Shown piece after piece: positions 16,348 through 27,076 of a stretch of DNA of 64,000 bases (position 1 is the stretch's first letter; the number at the start of each line of letters is the position of its first letter). The notes under the pieces are model-generated. The model made no database searches, was not told the origin of the DNA, and was given only the letters and a program-made list of their open reading frames with translations. The stretch lies in assembly GCA_963843065.1 (NCBI GenBank), contig CAWJKX010000185.1, positions 1 through 64,000 of the forward strand, given 5' to 3'. This DNA comes from JAGVPT01 sp963843065. Its GTDB lineage: Bacteria > Bacteroidota > Ignavibacteria > UBA10030 > UBA8401. Position numbers and translations under genes: made by a program.

Positions 16348-17475
16348 TCACACCCGCAAAAACCATTTGCGTTTCCATAGTATCCACGCAATAAGAAAAA
16401 TGAACAACAAATAACAGAGAGCAAAGATCAGTGAGGCATTAATGGGACTCGCAAGAGGAAGGAAGAAAGTTTTGAAAATAGTTTCCTGCAAAGAAATTTC
16501 AGAACCGTCCGGCTGCCTGGAGTAATCACGGAATCGTAGAGTTTTCCGAACCCTTCCGAAAAGACGTAGACCGTAATTGCATTCATCCCAAAAATTATAA
16601 ACGGTTTCGCCCAGCGTGAATATCCTTTGACGTCGATGAACCAGTAAAACGTTGCAAAACAGACAAGCGCCCATCCCGCCATAAACACACTGTACGACGA
16701 CGTCCAGATACTTTTGTTAATCGGCAGCCACATATCCAGCGTTGCACCGGCGAGGAGAAGGATATTTCCTGCAACGAACATCCATGCCGTTTTTTCTTCC
16801 TTTGAATGTTGCGAGCAAAGGTAGCGCCCTGCCAACACGCCGAAAATTGTCGTTGCTATCGCAGGAAGCGTGCTCACAATTCCCTCCGGATCCCATGTTT
16901 TCGTTTGCGACCACATGTGTCCGGAGAGGAATAGCGAATCGATGTAGGCTGAAAAATTTTTTCCTTTTTCCAAAACACCGGTACCGATTCCGGGAATGGG
17001 GAGACACTTCATGATCAGCCAATACGAAATGAGGAATCCGGCCAGCCAGCATACTTGAACGCGAACACGTTTCGTATAGAGGACAAGAATCGACGCTGCG
17101 AAATAGCACACTGCGATTCGTGGAAGAACTCCCATAATTCGAATTGTAGAAAGGTTGAATAGGGAAATCCTGCGAGAAACAAACCAAGCCCAAAGATGAT
17201 TAGCGAGCGCTTCGTAATTTGCAGGAGAAGAGATTTTTTTGTATCGCCGCGTTCCTGCCGATGAGCAAGGGAAAGCGTTATTGCAACTCCGACAATCCAA
17301 AAAAAAAAGGGAATATCCAGTCGGTGAATGTCCAGCCGTTCCATGCCGAATGTTCCAACTGCGGATAAATTGCGCCCCATGTTCCCGGGTTATTGACAAG
17401 TATCATTCCGGCAATCGTTGCGCCCCGGAAAGCGTCGAGAGAGACAAGCCGGTTGTGCTGTTGAATTGTTGCCAT
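16348..17475 (-). pseudogene. HGSNAT/DUF5009-type membrane acyltransferase, frameshifted
   Basis: Fragments in three frames together give a normal-length (about 375 residues) polytopic protein of the heparan-alpha-glucosaminide N-acetyltransferase/DUF5009 family, which moves acetyl groups across the membrane onto amino sugars. The N-terminus RLVSLDAFRGATIAGMILVN and the histidine-containing NWTDW-like segment (AWNGWTFTDWIFPFFF) are typical. Breaks lie at the A10 tract 17299-17308, near 17160 (GFP to LFNLSTIRIMGVL) and near 16497 (SRTVLK to SLQETIFKTFF). It is 24 bases downstream of the amylase gene, probably in the same operon. It may be a true pseudogene or carry sequencing errors. Confidence 0.75.
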
Positions 17476-17499
17476 AAGCGCAGCCTTGTAATGAAGATC

Positions 17500-18899
17500 T
17501 TACTGTAACCGAAAAATGTGAAACCCCATCGCAGGGATTTTGACAGGAATTATTTTCGACGAAGGCACTGCGGCCATAATCGTTTTTTTTGTAGAAACAT
17601 CGGTAAGGATGATTGGGCCACCAGTAGCAAGTCCAGGAGACGAAACATCTATCGAACCACGAAAAGCTTTTCGGTCAAAATTAAGGACTACGATAAATTT
17701 GTTTGTGCCGGAAATGCGCGCAAAGGCATACACATGCTGGCTGTTGGACGTAGAAAGCTGAGCATTCTCCGTCAGAAAATGCCGGTTCATTTTTTCGTAG
17801 GTTGAAGAGCTTCGCGTATAATTTTCGGAACTCACTCCCACCTTTCCAATCAATGGAGATCTTTTCAAACAGCTTGAGCTTCTTCGAATTCCCGACTTCC
17901 TGTCCGTTATACAACAACGGAATTCCAGGCAGTGTGTTGACAACAGCGGCGGCAAGTTTTGCCCCCTTGATGCCGAATTTTTTCACGTCGGATGCGTTCC
18001 ACGCGTTTTCATCGTGGTTCGAGCTGAAGCGCATGCGCAGAGAACCGTGCGGGTACGCCGATCTCTCGATGTCCAACACCGTATCAAGGGCAAGAGCAGA
18101 TTTTTTTCCCTGTATTATCGGCGCAAGAACCTGATATGTATTCCAGCCGTATGATGCGTCGAACGCCTTGAGATGGTGCGGCGGGTACCCCCCCTCTGCA
18201 AGCATCATTACGGGTTTGATGCTGTCAAGAGCCGCACGTGCATCTTCCCAGAAATCCGTCGGCACAAGTTCTGCAACGTCGCAGCGGAATCCGTCTACGC
18301 CGATATCGCGCACCCAATATTTCATCATCTCGATCATGTAGCGGCGCAATCCCGGCTGCGCATAGTTGAGAGCGGCAACGTCGGTCCAATCTGGATTCGG
18401 CGATTCAATGTTGCCGGCGCTGTTTTTCTTAAACCAATCCGGATGTTCTTTGATGAGTTTGCTGTCCCAAGCCGTATGGTTTGCAACGAGGTCGATGATG
18501 ATATGAAAACCAAGCTTGTGCGCGCTGTTGACCAGGCGTTTGAAATCGTCGAGCGTTCCTAATTCGGAGTTGATAGCGTAGTAATCTTGCACGGAGTACT
18601 GGCTGCCGAGAGTTCCTTTGCGGTGAAGAACGCCAACCGGGTGGATCGGCATGATCCACAAAATTGTAATACCAAGCTTCTTCAGCTCGGGAAGCCGCTT
18701 TTCAATCCCTGCAAAAGTTCCTGCCGGAGAGAATGACCGTGTGTAAACTTCATAAATGATTCCACGGCGGACCCAATCCTCGGAGTGCCGCACCTGGTAG
18801 ACGGAAAGATTCCGTTCCGCGTGTGGAATCAGATATCTGTGCATGGGGCAATGATGAAATGCCGATGAAAAGTAAAAAAACGATGACGAGCTTGTTCAT
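17500..18899 (-). CDS. Secreted alpha-amylase family glycosidase (GH13), two frameshifts
   Basis: A GH13 TIM-barrel enzyme cleaving or rearranging alpha-glucans. Conserved regions are visible: IIYEVYTRSFSP, IIIDLVANHTAWDS (region I), VDGFRCDVAELVP (region II, nucleophile Asp), MMLAEGG (region III, acid Glu) and FSSNHDENAW (region IV). A signal peptide (MNKLVIVFLLFIGISSLPHA) begins at 18899 but is in another frame from the catalytic domain, with the shift between about 18800 and 18840. A second shift near 17760 moves the C-terminal beta domain (FIVVLNFDRKAF, ending GFHIFRLQ) into another frame. Joined, the protein has about 465 residues. It is followed by the acyltransferase. Confidence 0.85.
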
Positions 18900-19232
18900 G
18901 GTGAGATATGGTCGAAGTAAATATCACTTGGAAAATACTGAAAGTACCGTGTTTGAAGCAACCTCAATGAGCCCGTCAGGAATTGCCTTGAAATTCTTTG
19001 CAGAAATTTCTACTTTGCAGAACTACAAAAGCATTAAGCACAAATTTCGGTATTTTAATTTGGTTCGAATACCAGCGCTACTGTGTAAGCTCCTTTTCAG
19101 CTTTGCAGCTTTTCATGCAGTTCACGAGGCAAATCGAACTTATCAGGCGAAACAAACTCAAAGCTATCTTCGATACAAAAGGAAATTTCCAATAAAAACT
19201 GCAATACTCCCTCCTGTCATGGAAGCGGAAAA

Positions 19233-19489
19233 AAAGGGGAATTCAGCCTTATTTCCGGAAACTCTTTTGCACAATTGGTTGGTGTTCAGAGCACAGCCGA
19301 CAGGAAAAATATTCCTTCCATTCTTACGCGTGAAATGCGGAAGCCCGGAGCTCCAGCATTCTCTTCATTAAAATCATTGCGCCTGATACCAATCAAGGCG
19401 AGGTGATGCCAAAAGGAGCCGATAAGCTCTCACAAAACGGCATCGATGCAGTACGCCAATGGATTCTCAGCGGCGCACCGAATAACTGA
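19233..19489 (+). pseudogene. Remnant of a cytochrome c-like/PSCyt-type domain
   Basis: Three short fragments in different frames read like the C-terminal half of domains in which a haem or substrate-binding stretch ends in a MP...L....I..I..WI..GA motif: SGNSFAQLVGVQSTAD, then GSRSSSILFIKI, then MPKGADKLSQNGIDAVRQWI ending GAPNN. No complete frame and no CxxCH are seen. Upstream, 18900-19230, I see nothing I can support as a gene. Recognition rests on pattern only. Confidence 0.4.
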
Positions 19490-19615
19490 TGATACAGGCT
19501 TGCGAAGGTTATGTGGGAAGCTTCGGCCAGATGTCGGAGACCTTCTTAATTTATCCGGTTAAATATTTCAACAAATGGCGATTCCTCGGATAAGGTGTCC
19601 GGCACCTACGCCGCT

Positions 19616-19644
19616 TTGGATTCCGATTCTAATTTTCGTATATT
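19616..19644 (+). promoter_or_regulatory. Sigma70-like promoter of typA
   Basis: TTGGAT (19616-19621) and TATATT (19639-19644) have 17-base spacing and lie 45 bases upstream of the typA start codon. Confidence 0.6.
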
Positions 19645-19689
19645 AAGAAAAGAAATTAAACGCTTCGGAAGCTCGCCTTTCCCAATTCC

Positions 19690-21537
19690 ATGATACGAAG
19701 AGAAGACATTCGCAACATTGCTATTATCGCTCACGTTGACCACGGGAAGACCACGCTTGTCGACCAGCTATTGCGGCAAACCGGAACATTCCGCGAAAAC
19801 CAAGTCATGATTACGCGAGTCATGGATTCCAACGACCTGGAAAAAGAACGCGGTATCACCATTCTCGCCAAGAACACATCGGTATTCTACCAGCCGAAGA
19901 AATCAAAAACAAAAATTAAAATTAACATCGTCGACACGCCGGGACACTCCGACTTCAGCGGCGAGGTCGAACGGACACTGAAAATGGTGGACGGCGTTCT
20001 TTTGCTTGTCGATGCCGCCGAAGGACCTCTGCCGGGAACAAAATTTGTTCTAAAAAAATCTCTTGACCTGCATCTTCAGCCGATCGTTGTCATCAACAAG
20101 ATAGACCGGAAAGACGCGCGGCCTCATGAAGTGCTGGATGAAGTCTTTGAGCTATTCCTTTCGTTGGGTGCCACCGATAAACAATTGGATTTCCCGACGA
20201 TTTATGCTATCTCAAAACAGGGAATAGCGAAAACCGAACTCGACCAGGAGAGCAACAGCCTTGAACCGCTCTTCGAAGCAATCATTAACAAAGTTCCCGC
20301 GCCGGAAGGAAACAGCGAAGAGCCCTTTCAAATGCTGGTGACGACCATTGACTACAACGATTATCTCGGCAGGCTCGGCATCGGAAAAATTTCCCGCGGT
20401 ACAATTAGTTTCGGTTCGCCGATGAAAATTATTCATCGCGATGGCACAGCGGAAAACGCACGCGTGACAAAAATCTATACCTTTGAAGGATTAAAGCGCG
20501 TCGAGACGCAGCAAGCGAAAGCCGGCGATATTATCGCGATTGCCGGAATGGAAGACGTCGATATCGGCGAAACGATTGCAGATGCCGCCGACCCGACTCC
20601 GCTTCCCTTTGTTGCAATCGAGGAACCGACGATCTCTATGAATTTTGTTGTGAACAACTCTCCGTTTGCCGGACAGGAAGGGAAATACGTCACGACGCGG
20701 AACCTTGGAGAACGGCTCGCCCGTGAGCTCCGCTCGAATGTCAGCTTACGCGTTGAGTTGACCGACTCGCCCGATGTGTTCCGCGTGAGCGGCCGCGGCG
20801 AACTTCATCTTTCCGTGCTGATAGAGAATATGCGGCGGGAAGGGTTTGAAGTACAGGTTTCCCGCCCCGAAGTGATCTATAAAAATATTGCCGATGTACT
20901 CTCCGAACCGATGGAACATGTTATCATCGACGTACCGGATGAATTTGTCGGCACGGTGATCGAGAACCTGGGACGACGCAAGGGCGAAATGAAGAATATG
21001 ATCTCATCGAACGGAAACACGCGGCTGGAATTTTTTGTCCCGTCGCGCGGCTTGATCGGTTTCCGCAATGAGTTCATGACGCAGACGAAAGGGACCGGAA
21101 TCCTTCACCACAACTTCCACGGCTACGAACCGTTTAAAGGCGAGCTTGAGCACCGCACAAAAGGGGCGCTCATAGCAATGGAATCCGGTGAAGCAGTCGC
21201 GTACGGGATGTGGAAACTGCAGGAACGCTCAACCTTTTTTGTCGAACCCGGCGCGCGCGTTTATCCGGGAATGATCGTCGGCGAAAACTCGCGCGAACAC
21301 GACATGACGGTCAACGTCTGCAAATCGAAACAACTCAGCAATATGCGCGCATCGGGCTCCGATGAAGCCGTCCGCCTGGAACCGCCGCATCTTCTGACAC
21401 TGGAACAAGCAATCGAATGGATCGGCGATGATGAATATGTTGAGGTGACGCCGAAATCGATTCGCCTCCGCAAAAAAATTCTGGGCGCCAACGAACGGAA
21501 CCGGGCTTCAAAGAAGAAGGTCGAAACGGCAGAGTAG
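19690..21537 (+). CDS. typA: Ribosome-associated GTPase TypA/BipA
   Basis: A 615-residue translational GTPase related to EF-G that acts on the ribosome during stress and cold, and in 50S assembly. G1 AHVDHGKTTL (14-23), G2 RGITILAKN (near 55), G3 DTPGHSDF and G4 NKIDR are all intact. The C-terminal TypA-specific domain includes GTGILHHNFHGYEPF. The length is standard. It is a single-gene unit with a good upstream promoter. The uninterrupted frame contrasts with the broken genes on either side. Confidence 0.97.
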   Translation: MIRREDIRNIAIIAHVDHGKTTLVDQLLRQTGTFRENQVMITRVMDSNDLEKERGITILAKNTSVFYQPKKSKTKIKINIVDTPGHSDFSGEVERTLKMVDGVLLLVDAAEGPLPGTKFVLKKSLDLHLQPIVVINKIDRKDARPHEVLDEVFELFLSLGATDKQLDFPTIYAISKQGIAKTELDQESNSLEPLFEAIINKVPAPEGNSEEPFQMLVTTIDYNDYLGRLGIGKISRGTISFGSPMKIIHRDGTAENARVTKIYTFEGLKRVETQQAKAGDIIAIAGMEDVDIGETIADAADPTPLPFVAIEEPTISMNFVVNNSPFAGQEGKYVTTRNLGERLARELRSNVSLRVELTDSPDVFRVSGRGELHLSVLIENMRREGFEVQVSRPEVIYKNIADVLSEPMEHVIIDVPDEFVGTVIENLGRRKGEMKNMISSNGNTRLEFFVPSRGLIGFRNEFMTQTKGTGILHHNFHGYEPFKGELEHRTKGALIAMESGEAVAYGMWKLQERSTFFVEPGARVYPGMIVGENSREHDMTVNVCKSKQLSNMRASGSDEAVRLEPPHLLTLEQAIEWIGDDEYVEVTPKSIRLRKKILGANERNRASKKKVETAE

Positions 21538-21576
21538 GCTGAAAGTATCTAAAATTGCCAGTGTTTGCTCTTTACC

Positions 21577-21645
21577 ATTCACCATTCACCATTCACCTTT
21601 CACCTTCACCATTCACCATTCACCATTCACCATTTGCCATTCACT
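21577..21645. repeat. CACCATT heptamer tandem repeat
   Basis: About nine imperfect tandem copies of CACCATT/CACCTTT lie between typA and the PP2C gene. It is a microsatellite-like tract with no coding capacity. The copies have no spacers, so it is not a CRISPR array. Confidence 0.85.
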
Positions 21646-21719
21646 CGGCATTCCGCTATATTCCCGCAACACAGCAACCTCTCCTTCTGTTGTAGAATAA
21701 CCTAAGAACGGATAATTTT

Positions 21720-22916
21720 ATGCCACAGAAGAAATCTCCGATAAATTTATGGAAATCGATGGAGCAGAAAGACCTGCGCCGTCTCGCACTTGCAGTTTTC
21801 TTTTTGTTCGGGACGATTGGGCCGTTGACCATGCTGATGAACCCCAGCATCCTGCCCGGCTCCTGGTTCATGCTCATCTATTTTACAGTGTTGGCCGGAG
21901 CACTTTCGGCATGTATTATTTTGTTCATCAAAAAGCCCCTCCTATTTGTAACTTCCATGATAGTGATTATCGGCGCGATGATGGCAGAGTATCACGTGGA
22001 GCAATTTCTTTTCGGCCGGGTTGAAGAATCAAGAATGTTGACGGCAGACCATCTTTTCACCTTTACCCAGCAAGAGATCGATCGTATCGACGTTCGCCGT
22101 CCGCTGTTTGGAGTTATTGCAATTTTTCTCCTCTCGGCGGGTTACACTCTTTTCTTGAGAGTTGTCGGAGAAGAAACCAAGAAACGGGTCCGGCTTGAAA
22201 CCGAAGTTGCCGTGGCCCGAAGAATTCAACAATCATTGCAGCCGTCAGCGGCGTTCAAGACCGATTGGTGCGAAGCGGCAGGAATTACTGTCCCGGCAAC
22301 GGAAGTGGGCGGGGACTATTTTGATATGATAAAAATTTCTGACGATGAGGCAGTAATTGCGATCGCCGATGTGTCGGGGCACGGCGTCGGTGCGGGAATA
22401 CTTTCTGCAATGACGAAGAGTGCGCTGCATACCGAACTTCATCACACCGCAGTGCCGGCCGAGTTGATGTTTAATTTAAACAATGCCGTGTACCAGGTAA
22501 CGGACAAAAAAATGTTTGTCTCCTTTGCCTATCTCCTTCTTGACAAGCGAACAATGACGGCACATATTGCAACCGCCGGACATCCCCCGATTTTTTTGGT
22601 TCAAAAATCCGATGGCGCGATTGTTGAAATCCGCACACCAAACCTCGCACTGGCAGTACAGTCCTCGACACAGTACACTGAACAGGCAATTCATGTTAAC
22701 CATGGAGATATTCTGATTCTCTATACCGACGGAATCACCGAAGCAATAAACGACAAAGGGGAACAATTTGGCGCCGACCGGTTGAAAGAATTGATCAGCG
22801 ATACCGAACGGGGGTCATCCGAGTCGCTAAGCAATTCTATTATGGCATCCGTCCGAACATTCACTGTTAACAAAGAATTTGCCGACGACGCGACAATTGT
22901 TGTGGTCCGCGTCTGA
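21720..22916 (+). CDS. Membrane-bound SpoIIE/RsbU-type PP2C serine phosphatase
   Basis: 398 residues. The first about 150 contain four membrane segments (LALAVFFLFGTIGPLTMLM, FMLIYFTVLAGALSACIILF, LLFVTSMIVIIGAMM, LFGVIAIFLLSAGYTLFL). A short helical linker (VAVARRIQQSLQPS) and a PP2C/SpoIIE phosphatase domain follow, with metal-binding motifs GGDYFD, IADVSGHGVGAG, LYTDGITEA and DDATIVVV. Such proteins dephosphorylate anti-sigma-factor antagonists in partner-switching stress pathways. No STAS or anti-sigma gene is adjacent, so the partner is unknown. A terminator follows at 22932. Confidence 0.92.
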   Translation: MPQKKSPINLWKSMEQKDLRRLALAVFFLFGTIGPLTMLMNPSILPGSWFMLIYFTVLAGALSACIILFIKKPLLFVTSMIVIIGAMMAEYHVEQFLFGRVEESRMLTADHLFTFTQQEIDRIDVRRPLFGVIAIFLLSAGYTLFLRVVGEETKKRVRLETEVAVARRIQQSLQPSAAFKTDWCEAAGITVPATEVGGDYFDMIKISDDEAVIAIADVSGHGVGAGILSAMTKSALHTELHHTAVPAELMFNLNNAVYQVTDKKMFVSFAYLLLDKRTMTAHIATAGHPPIFLVQKSDGAIVEIRTPNLALAVQSSTQYTEQAIHVNHGDILILYTDGITEAINDKGEQFGADRLKELISDTERGSSESLSNSIMASVRTFTVNKEFADDATIVVVRV

Positions 22917-22931
22917 ATGTAAGCGTTTCGG

Positions 22932-22956
22932 CATGCCAAGAGGGCATGGTTTTTTT
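22932..22956 (+). terminator. Rho-independent terminator after the PP2C gene
   Basis: CATGCC (22932-22937) / GGCATG (22943-22948) with a 5-base loop is followed by GTTTTTTT, 16 bases past the stop codon. Confidence 0.75.
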
Positions 22957-23087
22957 GCAAATCACCCATGTCGAGATATTGTTTATGTGTTTTTAAGGAA
23001 AACCCCTTGATTTTTGCGGACATTCTGTAAATCTTTGGAAAGCATTTGATACAATATTTCCATAGAATATTACGGAAGGATGCTCGA

Positions 23088-23852
23088 ATGAATTACCGAT
23101 TCTTAACTATTCTGTCAATTGCCGTCGCGGTTGGATTTATGCTTTGGGGATGCAGTTCAGAAACACAAGACCCTGTTTCCAGCACTAATACGTCAACAGA
23201 AACGGGGGGAGTAAAACCATTGTATAAATCTATCTCAGCACCGACAAACGTCCTGGCTGTTGTGATTGGATCAGCAGTTACTATATCGTGGGATTCAGTG
23301 GCACTTGCCGTGAACTACCATGTGATCGTTCAGAAAAACAGCAATCCTTACGTTGATACGATATTGTCCGCGCGGCAGCTTATCTTGACGACGGTGCCGG
23401 CTGGAACCTATTCTGTAATGGTAGCTGGAATTGTTGCAGGACTGCCGGAGGGAACCGCATCCGCGCCCGTTTCCTTTACGCTGAGTTCTGTCATTGCACC
23501 AACCGTCACAGCGAAAGTATCTCCTATTTCAACCTGGCTTCGAAATGGGGAATGGATAACGGTGACGTTCAGCGGCCTAGTGGTGAATACCCAGGGTGGT
23601 GCAAGCTATAAGTTGATTGATGAGTACAATAAAATCCACTATACAGGAACTGTTCCAGCCGGACCGTACTCGTTGCAACTAGTGCTAAAAGACAGAAATA
23701 TATGGTTTGACAGAGATGGACGACAATACACATTCATAATCACTGCGACAAACTCTGCGGGTACCGCGAAAGCATCCGTTACAGTGACTATTCCATGCGA
23801 CAGAAATTTCCCAAATCTAAAGAATGACGACGGCTGGGACGACTTCCGTTGA
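23088..23852 (+). CDS. Lipoprotein with fibronectin-III-like domain
   Basis: 254 residues from the ATG at 23088, which has GGAAGGA seven bases upstream. The N-terminal signal ends in the lipobox LWGC, so it is a lipoprotein. A low-complexity S/T linker is followed by an FnIII-like beta-sandwich (PTNVLAVVIGSAVTISWDS ... YSVMVAGIVAG), then a second beta-rich region without a recognisable family. The C-terminal end is acidic (DDGWDDFR). It is probably anchored in the outer membrane; function unknown. Its own terminator follows. Confidence 0.8.
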   Translation: MNYRFLTILSIAVAVGFMLWGCSSETQDPVSSTNTSTETGGVKPLYKSISAPTNVLAVVIGSAVTISWDSVALAVNYHVIVQKNSNPYVDTILSARQLILTTVPAGTYSVMVAGIVAGLPEGTASAPVSFTLSSVIAPTVTAKVSPISTWLRNGEWITVTFSGLVVNTQGGASYKLIDEYNKIHYTGTVPAGPYSLQLVLKDRNIWFDRDGRQYTFIITATNSAGTAKASVTVTIPCDRNFPNLKNDDGWDDFR

Positions 23853-23878
23853 AATGTAAGCAAACGTTCTACAAACGA

Positions 23879-23910
23879 AGGCGAGACAAAATTCTGTCTC
23901 GCCTTTTTTC
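23879..23910 (+). terminator. Strong Rho-independent terminator
   Basis: A perfect 9-bp stem GGCGAGACA (23880-23888) / TGTCTCGCC (23895-23903) with loop AAATTC and a T6 run. Confidence 0.92.
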
Positions 23911-24027
23911 ATCCCTTGGCTTGAATGTTAAAACGAGAAAGCTGATATTCTCTGTCAAAATAAGAAGGTAAAAACAATGGACAGCCCCCCAGCTGCCGCT
24001 TGGAGATAATTGTATTCGGAGGGATGA

Positions 24028-26232
24028 ATGAATCGAACCGTTTTTGTTTTTCTATTTATACTTTGTGCCGGTACACTATTTTCTCAAACCCAGCGTGAAT
24101 GGGAAGAAAGATTTTGCGCGATTCCAAAGCCGGAAAACCTGCGGGAGTACATGAAAAGGCTCTCCGCTCGTCCGCACCATGTCGGATCGGCGTACGACAA
24201 AGAAAATGCTGAGTGGATTCTCTCCAAATTTACGGAATGGGGACTCGATGCGCATATTGAAACATTTGATGTTCTCTTTCCGACACCGAAAGAACGCGCA
24301 GTAGAACTTATCGCTCCGACAAAATTTACCGCGAAGCTGCGGGAACCCGGTCTCCCCGAGGATCCAACATCAAACCAAAGCGACGAACAGCTTCCAACCT
24401 ACAACGCATACTCCATCGACGGGGATGTCGTCGCGCCGCTCGTGTATGTCAACTATGGCGTTCCCGATGATTACGAAAAGCTCGACCGAATGGGAATTTC
24501 CGTGGAGGGCTGCATCGTCATTACACGCTACGGCGGATCGTGGCGCGGGATCAAACCGAAGGTCGCGGCCGAACACGGCGCAGTCGGCTGTGTCATTTAT
24601 TCCGACCCGGCCGGAGACGGTTATGCCGAAGGAGATGTTTTCCCTAAAGGAGCATATCGTCCGCCGGACGGTGTGCAGCGGGGAAGCGTCATGGACATGC
24701 CGTTGTATCCGGGCGATCCGCTTACTCCCGGTGTAGGCGCGACTCCCGGGGCCAAACGCCTCGCGATGAAAGATGTCCAAGTTTTCACCAAAATCCCCGT
24801 TCTGCCGATTTCGTATGCCGATGCACAGCCGCTCCTCGCCGCATTGACCGGGCCTGTGGCTCCCGCTGAGTGGCGCGGTGCACTTCCGATCACGTACCAT
24901 ATCGGACCCGGTGAAGCAAAAGTTCATCTTAAAGCGCTGTTCAATTGGGATCAAAAAAAGATTTACGATGTCATCGCAAAAATACCCGGCTCCGATTTTC
25001 CAGATGAATGGATAGTTCGCGGCAATCATCACGATGCGTGGGTTAACGGCGCTGAGGATCCGATCTCAGGGCAAGTCTGCTTGTTGGAAGAAGCCCGCTC
25101 TCTGGGAGAGCTTGTGAAGCAAGGCTGGAAACCGAAGCGGACGATCGTGTATTGCGCGTGGGATGGCGAGGAAGAGGGGCTGCTCGGCTCGACAGAATGG
25201 GTTGAAACTCATGCCGATGAACTCCAACAAAAAGGAGTCGTATATATAAACTCCGATTCAAACGGACGAGGCTACATGTATGTCGGCGGGTCGCATACGC
25301 TGGAAAAATGCATAAACGCGGTCATGCGGGATATCAATGACCCGGAAAAAAATATTTCCATCTGGAAACGCTGGTACTCCAGCAAATTGCCCGTGCTTCT
25401 TCCGCGGATGACCGCGGGAAATCGGGACAAGCGCGAGTTTTGAAAATAAGTGCGCTTGGCTCCGGTTCGGATTACAGTGCATTTCTGGACCATTGCGGTG
25501 TTGCATCCCTTAATCTCGGTTTTGGCGGAGAAGGGGGAGGCGGAACCTACCATTCCGTGTATGATGATTTCTATTACTATAACCGTATCCGGACGCCGAT
25601 TTCGTGTACGGCCGTGCACTCGCACAAACCGTCGGTACAGCAGTTATCCGCCTAGGGGACGCAGAATTGCTTCCTTACTCTTTCACAAATTTTTCCGACA
25701 TACCGAATTGCTTAAACAAGCTGCAGAGCTTGCGAAAAGTGAGCAGGACGATCTACGGGAGCGCAACAGAAAGAGATTGAAGAGGGAGTTTTTGCGGCAA
25801 CGGCGGATCCAAAAGAAAAATCGGTGCCGCCACCGATGGAAGACCTGCCCCGTATTTGAATTTTGCGAGCCTCTGCAAAATGCCGTTGATTCGCTCCTGC
25901 GAAGCGCTGAGCGGTATAGCCGGATTGCGACCAGCATACAAGGAAAAGAATCGGTGTCCTTCCAGACAGTCAATGTAAAACTTATTGAAAGCGAACGGAA
26001 AGTTACGACAACAGAAGGGTTACCGGGACGCCCATGGTTCAGGCATCAGATTTATGCGCCCGGGTTTTACACGGGATACGGCGTTAAGACGATTCCTGCG
26101 GTCCGCGAAGCCATCGAGCAAAAGCAGTGGAAGCTTGCGGAAGAACAGATTGTAAAAGTCGCGCAGGTGATCGAAAGCAGAGCGTCGCTGATCGATTCGG
26201 CGTCCGTGGAATTAGCGAGAATTTTCCAATAA
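24028..26232 (+). pseudogene. Secreted M28 peptidase (glutamate carboxypeptidase II-like), multiple frameshifts
   Basis: Joined across frames this is a full-length (about 735 residues) PSMA/TfR-type zinc aminopeptidase. A signal peptide (VFVFLFILCAGTLFSQ) is followed by a PA insert domain (CIVITRYGGSWRGIKPKVA), the M28 core with zinc ligands in RGNHHDAWVNGAEDP and CAWDGEEEGLLGSTEW, then GSGSDYSAFLDH in a second frame. The C-terminal dimerisation domain follows (GLPGRPWFRHQIYAPG, TGYGVKTIPAVREAIE). Frame changes occur near 25440, 25592, 25776 and 25858; the first frame ends at 25443. Residue-level similarity is kept through all frames, so the lesions are recent or artefactual. Confidence 0.85.
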
Positions 26233-26298
26233 AAAGTTTTCCGGCCGACATTCAAACAGCGCACATGGACTTCGCGGGAATTATTACGGAGAACGCCA

Positions 26299-26913
26299 AT
26301 GACACACTCGCAGAACAAAACTTTTGTTGCCGTTGCCGGAAACATCAGCTCCGGAAAATAGTCTCTTACGACTATGCTTGGAAGGCATTTTTCCTGGAAA
26401 CCGTATTTTGAATCGGTTGAAGACAAATCGTCCTCGCCGACTTCTACGGCGACATGAAGCGGTGGTCATTTCATTTGCAGATCTATTTTCTTTCGCACCG
26501 GTTTACAAACCATAAGCGGATCGTCGAATCCCGGAATCGGTGATCCAAGACCACTCAATTTATGAAGATGCTGAAATTTTCACGCAGAATCTCACGAGAT
26601 CGGCGACATCGACAAACGCGACTACGAAATTATGTAGCGCTGTACCGTGTGATGACGGAATATTTGCGGCCGCCGGATTTGATGATTTACCTTCCCGCCT
26701 CCGTCGACACGCTAAAAAGCAGATTTTGAAAAGGGCAAGGATATACGAACAAAGCATTAAACGGGGGAATATTTAGAACAGCTCGACGGGACTATCAGTC
26801 GTCGATCAGCGGCTACAAACTCGGCGGCTACTCGTCGTCAAAAGCGACAACCTCGACTTTGTCCACAACGAAAAAGACTTTCACTTTGTGCAAAAATTGG
26901 TGCGGAAAAGCTA
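26299..26913 (+). pseudogene. Deoxynucleoside kinase (deoxyadenosine/deoxyguanosine kinase type), heavily disrupted
   Basis: The ATG at 26299 opens MTHSQNKTFVAVAGNISSGK, a P-loop of the dNK family, but an in-frame TAG follows the P-loop lysine. Further pieces in other frames continue the family order: SLTTMLGRHFSWKPYFESVE, DFYGDMKRWSFHLQIYFLSH, the DRS-like stretch IQDHSIYEDAEIF, RPPDLMIYL, and LKKQILKRARIYEQSI. At least five more frame changes separate them. The enzyme would phosphorylate salvaged deoxynucleosides. After it, 26914-27070 holds another unrecognised short frame ending EKYLDTVNNQIRA. Confidence 0.7.
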
Positions 26914-27076
26914 ATGAAATGACCAGGAGCCCAAAGCATCCCCAAAATTTTCATTGACTGCATCGGAAAAAAACGTGACCCCGACCGATTGGATGAATGA
27001 CTGTCTCGTCTTCTTAGGGCGAGTGGAGAAATATCTCGATACGGTCAATAACCAGATTCGTGCATGAATAACATTA

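Noticed and set aside
18823..19371. 182-residue plus-strand frame
   Set aside because: It starts inside the amylase 5' region, has no family features and its end overlaps the cytochrome-like remnant in another frame.
21577..21645. Possible CRISPR array
   Set aside because: The repeat unit is seven bases with no spacers.
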